Of a stretch of DNA of 64,000 bases, positions 60,176 through 64,000 are shown piece by piece (position 1 is the stretch's first letter; every line of letters starts with the position of its first letter). The stretch is from Paenibacillus brevis (lineage in GTDB: Bacteria; Bacillota; Bacilli; Paenibacillales; Paenibacillaceae). A program made the position numbers and the translations under genes. The notes below the pieces were generated by a model. The model made no database searches. It was not told the origin of the DNA and saw nothing but the letters and a program-made list of their open reading frames with translations. The stretch covers positions 62,001 through 126,000 of the forward strand of contig NZ_JAHLQJ010000009.1 of the NCBI RefSeq assembly GCF_018919145.1, written 5' to 3'.

Positions 60176-62431
60176 ATGAAGACACTGGTTATTGCCGAAA
60201 AGCCGGATATGGGAAGGACGATTGCGGCGGTCATTGAGCCGAAGGCGAAAAATAATCGATCCTATCTGGAAGGTGAGCGGTACATTATAACTTGGGCCAT
60301 CGGACATCTGCTTGGCCTGGCCGAGCCTGACGCATATGACGATAAGTACAAACGATGGAACTTTGGAGATTTACCGATCCTCCCCGAGCAATTCAAAATT
60401 GTTCCGAACCCGCGCACCAAGGATCAGCTCAAGATAATCGGCGAGCTGGCTAAACGATGCTCGGCGCTCGTGAATGCCTGTGACGCAGGGAGAGAGGGTC
60501 AGTACATATTCGCGTTGATTCAGCAGCAGCTGAAGCTGACGCAGCCAGTCAAACGCCTGTGGATCTCGGACCTGACCGCCGAGAGTATTGCCAAGGGCTT
60601 CGCCGAGCTGCGTGAAGGCAGGGAGTTCGAAAATCTGACCTTGGCAGCCAGTGCCCGCAGTGAAGCGGATTGGCTTGTCGGCATGAATGCATCGCGCGCA
60701 TTTACGACCAAGCACCGGACACTTTTATCGGTGGGACGCGTGCAGACTCCTGTCTTGGCCTTAATCTATGATCGGCAGCGAGAGATTGAGAGCTTTGATT
60801 CGCTTACTTACTATGAGATCAAAGCAGAGTTCAAGCAGGATACCCGTGTCTATTCAGGAGCCTGGCAAGGGGAGCGCCTGACCGATGCGGAGAAGGCAGC
60901 GGGAATTGCTGAGAAGGTGCGTGGCAAACAAGGAAGAATCACAGATTATGAGGTTAAGGATACGAGAGAATATCCCTATAAGCTATATGATCTGACCCTG
61001 CTGCAGCGGGATGCAAATGCGAAGTTTGGGTACTCAGCCAAGAAGACGCTGGATCTGGCTCAAGCGCTTTACGAGAAGCATAAGGTCATTACTTATCCGC
61101 GTACCAGCTCGAACTATGTAAATGAGCAAAATATTGAAGGCATGCACAAAGCGCTCCATATGCTGAAATCAACAGCCTATAGGGACCTCGCTGAGCAAGG
61201 AAGGCCCGCTCTTGTGCATACGGGTAACAGATCGGTCTGCAACCCGTCCAAGGTGGAGGATCACCACGCGATTCTGCCTACCCTTCGCCGTGCCGGGGCA
61301 TTGGGTAAGGAGGAGCAGCAAATCTATGATCTGATCGTGCGCCGCTTCTTGTCCCACTTTTATCCGCCGGCTGAGTATAAGCAGCATACGGTATGGACTG
61401 AAGTGGAATCGGAAATGTTCAAGACCAATGTGAAGGAACTGCTCTCTCTTGGCTGGAAGGTGTGCATGCCGAATGATGACAGCGGTGCGAAATCCTCCGG
61501 ACGCGGAAAGAAGCAGGAGGATGAGGAGGAAGCGGAGGAGCTGGTCAGCGAGCCGTTTGCGGTTGATCCCTCAGCTCCGGTAACTTGTAGCGCTGCTGAA
61601 GCAAAAGAGAAGGCGACTCAGCCGCCTAAGGCCTATACCGAAGGGACATTGCTAAAGGCCATGGAGAGCGCAGGCAAGCAACTGGAAAATGAGGAGCTGC
61701 GCGAGGTCATGAAGGAAGCGGGACTGGGCACGCCTGCCACTCGAGCCGCAACGATCGAGCGTCTCAAAAAGGTGGGCTACATTACGATGCAGGGCAAGCG
61801 GATCACCGTCACGCAGAAGGGGCGGACAGCGATTGAGTTGATCCGCCATGCTGGCGTGGAGCTGTTGACGTCGCCGGAAATGACGGGTCAGTGGGAGCGC
61901 AGGCTGCATCAGATTTCCAAGGGTGAGGCGGCCCGTGAGAAGTTCATGGACAATGTGAAGCGCTTTACGATCTCCATCATTGATAAGGTTAGGACCCAGC
62001 CGAAAGCCGAGGCCTCCCGGTTCGAGCCGGGGGAAGAGAAGAGTGCCGGACAATCCAGAGGGAAAGCGGCAGGAAGAGGAGGCCGCAAGACATCCACGGA
62101 AAAGAAAAGCGAAGCGAAAGCAGCGACGGCTTCTTCTTCAAGCACCGGCAGCATGCAGCCGCTCGCGGACTGTCCGCGGCAGGGCTGCGGCGGGCAACTG
62201 ATCGAGGGCAAGAAAGGCTACGGCTGTACTCATTATAAGCAGGGCTGCAGTTTCGTCATCTGGAAGGATTTTTCCGGCAAGAAAATCTCCCATGCCATGC
62301 TGAAGACATTGCTGGAGAAGGGCCAGACGCAACTGCTGGCCTTTAAGGACGGAGATCAATCTTACAAGGCAAGAATCGTCCTGAACGATTCCAATACCGG
62401 CAAATTGGAACTGCAGAATGCTGATTCCTAA
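60176..62431 (+). CDS. topB: DNA topoisomerase III
   Basis: A 751-residue type IA topoisomerase that decatenates and relaxes DNA. The TOPRIM domain has VIAEKPDMGRTIA and CDAGREGQ. The active-site Tyr307 lies in VITYPRTSSNYV. A Glu-rich insert near 440-465 (GRGKKQEDEEEAEEL) is unusual but short. A Ser/Lys-rich linker leads to a C-terminal zinc-ribbon-like tail with CPRQGCGGQL and YGCTHYKQGCSF. The ATG at 60176 follows GAGGGG; an ATG at 60146 is less well placed. Confidence 0.94.
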   Translation: MKTLVIAEKPDMGRTIAAVIEPKAKNNRSYLEGERYIITWAIGHLLGLAEPDAYDDKYKRWNFGDLPILPEQFKIVPNPRTKDQLKIIGELAKRCSALVNACDAGREGQYIFALIQQQLKLTQPVKRLWISDLTAESIAKGFAELREGREFENLTLAASARSEADWLVGMNASRAFTTKHRTLLSVGRVQTPVLALIYDRQREIESFDSLTYYEIKAEFKQDTRVYSGAWQGERLTDAEKAAGIAEKVRGKQGRITDYEVKDTREYPYKLYDLTLLQRDANAKFGYSAKKTLDLAQALYEKHKVITYPRTSSNYVNEQNIEGMHKALHMLKSTAYRDLAEQGRPALVHTGNRSVCNPSKVEDHHAILPTLRRAGALGKEEQQIYDLIVRRFLSHFYPPAEYKQHTVWTEVESEMFKTNVKELLSLGWKVCMPNDDSGAKSSGRGKKQEDEEEAEELVSEPFAVDPSAPVTCSAAEAKEKATQPPKAYTEGTLLKAMESAGKQLENEELREVMKEAGLGTPATRAATIERLKKVGYITMQGKRITVTQKGRTAIELIRHAGVELLTSPEMTGQWERRLHQISKGEAAREKFMDNVKRFTISIIDKVRTQPKAEASRFEPGEEKSAGQSRGKAAGRGGRKTSTEKKSEAKAATASSSSTGSMQPLADCPRQGCGGQLIEGKKGYGCTHYKQGCSFVIWKDFSGKKISHAMLKTLLEKGQTQLLAFKDGDQSYKARIVLNDSNTGKLELQNADS

Positions 62432-62445
62432 GTGAACGCAAATAA

Positions 62446-62492
62446 AAGACCTCCTTGACTCTTCGTAAGAAGAATCAAGGAGGTCTCATTTT
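62446..62492. terminator. Bidirectional terminator after topB
   Basis: AGACCTCCTTGA and TCAAGGAGGTCT, plus inner TCTTC/GAAGA, form a long stem flanked by AAAA and ATTTTG, between convergent genes. Confidence 0.88.
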
Positions 62493-62495
62493 GTG

Positions 62496-63281
62496 TTAAT
62501 TGCTGCCGGCGGCAGATTGCTTTACGCCAGAAAAGGAAGACAGCGACAGTTTGTTGGCAATGACCGTTGGAATCTCTTCCAGCGCGGAAATGGTGTACAT
62601 TTCAGACTTGGTATCATGCTTAAGTTCGACCAGGTTAAAGGACCATTCGTTGGGACGCTTGATATATATCGAGTGAATCCCAGCCGACAGGGCAGGCATA
62701 ATATCTGTCCGCAGACTATTGCCGATCATCCAGGTGCGGCTCCGGTCGAAGGGACATGAAGTGAGAATTTCTTCGAGGGCATCCACGTTCTTATGCCGGC
62801 GGATATAGATGCGTTCTTCGAAATAGTCCGTCAGCCGCATTTGATCGATTTTGCGCTGCTGAATAACACTCTCTCCGCCAGTATACAGATGGAGCTGATG
62901 ACCTTGACTGCGCAGCAGGTTCAACGTCTGTGTCATGCCCGGATAAGCCTCAATCTCCCGGTCGTATACACTCATTCCGAGCTTCATGAGCTGTTCTTCC
63001 TGGGCAAAGCCGGCTTCAAGACCCAGGAGCCGGGAGAAATAGCGGTACGTCTCGATCAGGGATTGAGGAAAATGGGTGCTGATAAACCCGATTTGCTCGA
63101 CGCCGGCAACATCGATTTCGATTTGCTTGGCACGGATCTCTTGATCGGTGATTCTGGTACTTGCGAACCAACTGGACAGCAGCTCCGTGAATTCATCCAA
63201 TATTTGATCGAAATATATATTGCAATGCACGAGCGTATCGTCGAGATCGAATATAATCTGTTGTGTCAGTGTCTTGCTCAT
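62496..63281 (-). CDS. HAD-family hydrolase
   Basis: A 261-residue HAD protein. Motif I IIFDLDDTLVHCN, motif II LHLYTGGES (Thr), motif III Arg/Lys region RRHKNVDALE, motif IV MIGNSLRTDIMPAL, in which Asn replaces the first Asp of the usual GDxxxTD. A helical cap lies between. Substrate unknown. The ATG at 63281 follows AAGGAGTGA. Followed on the minus strand's upstream side by an ArsR-type gene. Confidence 0.82.
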   Translation of the reverse strand: MSKTLTQQIIFDLDDTLVHCNIYFDQILDEFTELLSSWFASTRITDQEIRAKQIEIDVAGVEQIGFISTHFPQSLIETYRYFSRLLGLEAGFAQEEQLMKLGMSVYDREIEAYPGMTQTLNLLRSQGHQLHLYTGGESVIQQRKIDQMRLTDYFEERIYIRRHKNVDALEEILTSCPFDRSRTWMIGNSLRTDIMPALSAGIHSIYIKRPNEWSFNLVELKHDTKSEMYTISALEEIPTVIANKLSLSSFSGVKQSAAGSN

Positions 63282-63346
63282 TATAATGTCACTCCTTCGG
63301 GTTAAGACAGGATGCCTTGTTCCATGCATCAATCCGTATGTAGCTA

Positions 63347-64000
63347 TTATAGTCGAATATAGGATTCCAGGAAAATTTGCAGTTCAGAAGCGCCATCCGG
63401 ACGAATCGTGAACTTCTCTGTATCCCGCTCAACCAGATGAATCCGCAGCAGTCCTGCAACACGCAGCAGCATCAGATGATGCATAAGATACTCCTTGGAT
63501 TGGGACAGGCTTTGGGCCAGTTCAAAAATGGATTTAGGCTCATCTGCAATGTAGCGGAGCAGGCGAAGCCGTTCCGGGCTAGCGAGCGCTCTTGTTAACC
63601 GAAGCAGGCAGATCGGCGGCTCTTCTTCATCAAGCTCGGGAAGATCCAGCGGATATTGGATAACCAGTGTGCTTTCATAGAAACAATAAGTATTGATTGG
63701 CCGAAAATGAATGGAAGGCAAAAGTACAACCTTATTCACAGGCAAGCCAGGCTCTACTACAAGACCTGCCGATGCATATTCAACCAGAGCACCCGGGTCC
63801 ATTTTGTAAAACAACGCGCGCTTCTCTTCGGCATCCTCGAGCAGTAATGCTTCATACTGCTGTTCAATCTCACGGAAATAGCGGTCATACCAAATGCGAA
63901 GCAGGGGAATATACCCCTTAAGCCGCGAAATATCCTGACTATTCACAGTGAGAACATAGGAATTGAGTTTAAAAAGAAGGGCTTCCTCTGTCGACTCAGC
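63347..64000 (-). CDS. ArsR-type winged-helix regulator (partial at window end)
   Basis: The reading frame is open to base 64000, so the start is outside; at least 217 residues are present. The C-terminal part is a winged helix: LLRLTRALASPERLRLLRYI, EPKSIFELAQSLSQSKEYL and HHLMLLRVAGLLRIH. The N-terminal part (EQQYEALLLEDAEEKRALF) is helical and of unknown function. A GTG at 63946 is possible but upstream residues read naturally. Effector unknown. Confidence 0.75.
   Translation of the reverse strand, partial: AESTEEALLFKLNSYVLTVNSQDISRLKGYIPLLRIWYDRYFREIEQQYEALLLEDAEEKRALFYKMDPGALVEYASAGLVVEPGLPVNKVVLLPSIHFRPINTYCFYESTLVIQYPLDLPELDEEEPPICLLRLTRALASPERLRLLRYIADEPKSIFELAQSLSQSKEYLMHHLMLLRVAGLLRIHLVERDTEKFTIRPDGASELQIFLESYIRL

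Noticed and set aside
1-64000. CRISPR arrays, tRNA or rRNA genes, prophage, complete insertion sequences
   Set aside because: No regularly spaced short repeats, tRNA-like cloverleaf sequences, rRNA segments, integrase, transposase or phage structural genes were recognised.

Overview
The window looks like a chromosomal segment from a spore-forming, low-to-mid GC Bacillota, most likely Paenibacillus or a close relative. The reasons are a Bacillus-like gene order (mutS-mutL-miaA-hfq, spoVK-hflX-ynbB-glnR-glnA, lexA-yneA-ynzC, pdhABCD, ydjFGHI), a sporulation gene (spoVK), GlnR/TnrA and Gram-positive LexA operators, strong AGGAGG ribosome sites, frequent TTG/GTG starts, and the absence of any outer-membrane component. 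The genus is inferred; no rRNA is present to confirm it.

Layout. 1-4.7 kb: mismatch repair (mutS tail, mutL), an RsmJ-like methyltransferase, miaA and hfq. 5-9 kb: a class A penicillin-binding protein, a DUF402 protein and a YdcF-like protein. 9.1-15.9 kb: spoVK-hflX-ynbB, then the nitrogen operon glnRA with two perfect GlnR/TnrA boxes, then divergent lexA and yneA sharing SOS boxes. 16-27 kb: housekeeping genes (ynzC, HAD phosphatases, metH, rnz) and a compact repair/RNA-modification run (Fpg-like glycosylase, endonuclease IV, a cyclic-phosphate receiver-domain protein and an RlmM-like methyltransferase).

27-37.5 kb is the most unusual region: ten tightly packed, mostly overlapping genes forming a Tad/type IVc pilus-like (or secretion) locus. 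It encodes a cytoplasmic Ser/Thr kinase fused to a degenerate MinD/ParA-like domain, an SAF/CpaB-like anchor protein, two more divergent MinD-like proteins, a TadA/CpaF-type ATPase with an N-terminal membrane segment, one long protein that looks like TadB and TadC joined, and four single-pass pilin or minor-pilin-like proteins. A leader promoter followed by a strong terminator precedes the kinase, and an orphan OmpR-type regulator with a degenerate receiver follows the locus.

37.7-64 kb: an NlpC/P60 hydrolase, thiamine pyrophosphokinase, a TRIC-type channel, an esterase, the pyruvate dehydrogenase operon (with a 206-bp repeat between pdhB and pdhC), a PspA-YdjGHI envelope-stress operon whose PspA seems to use a non-AUG start, an ArsR regulator with a four-domain CoA-disulfide-reductase/rhodanese/TusA/DsrE fusion, uppP, a Nudix hydrolase, thyA-folA, gltD, topB, a HAD hydrolase and a truncated ArsR-type regulator.

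Two families of dispersed, non-coding inverted-repeat elements lie between genes. Family A is about 184 bp (three copies, one flanked by a perfect 5-bp direct repeat). Family B is about 170-210 bp (three long copies plus two remnants). Both look like MITE-type elements. No tRNA, rRNA, CRISPR array, complete insertion sequence or prophage was seen.
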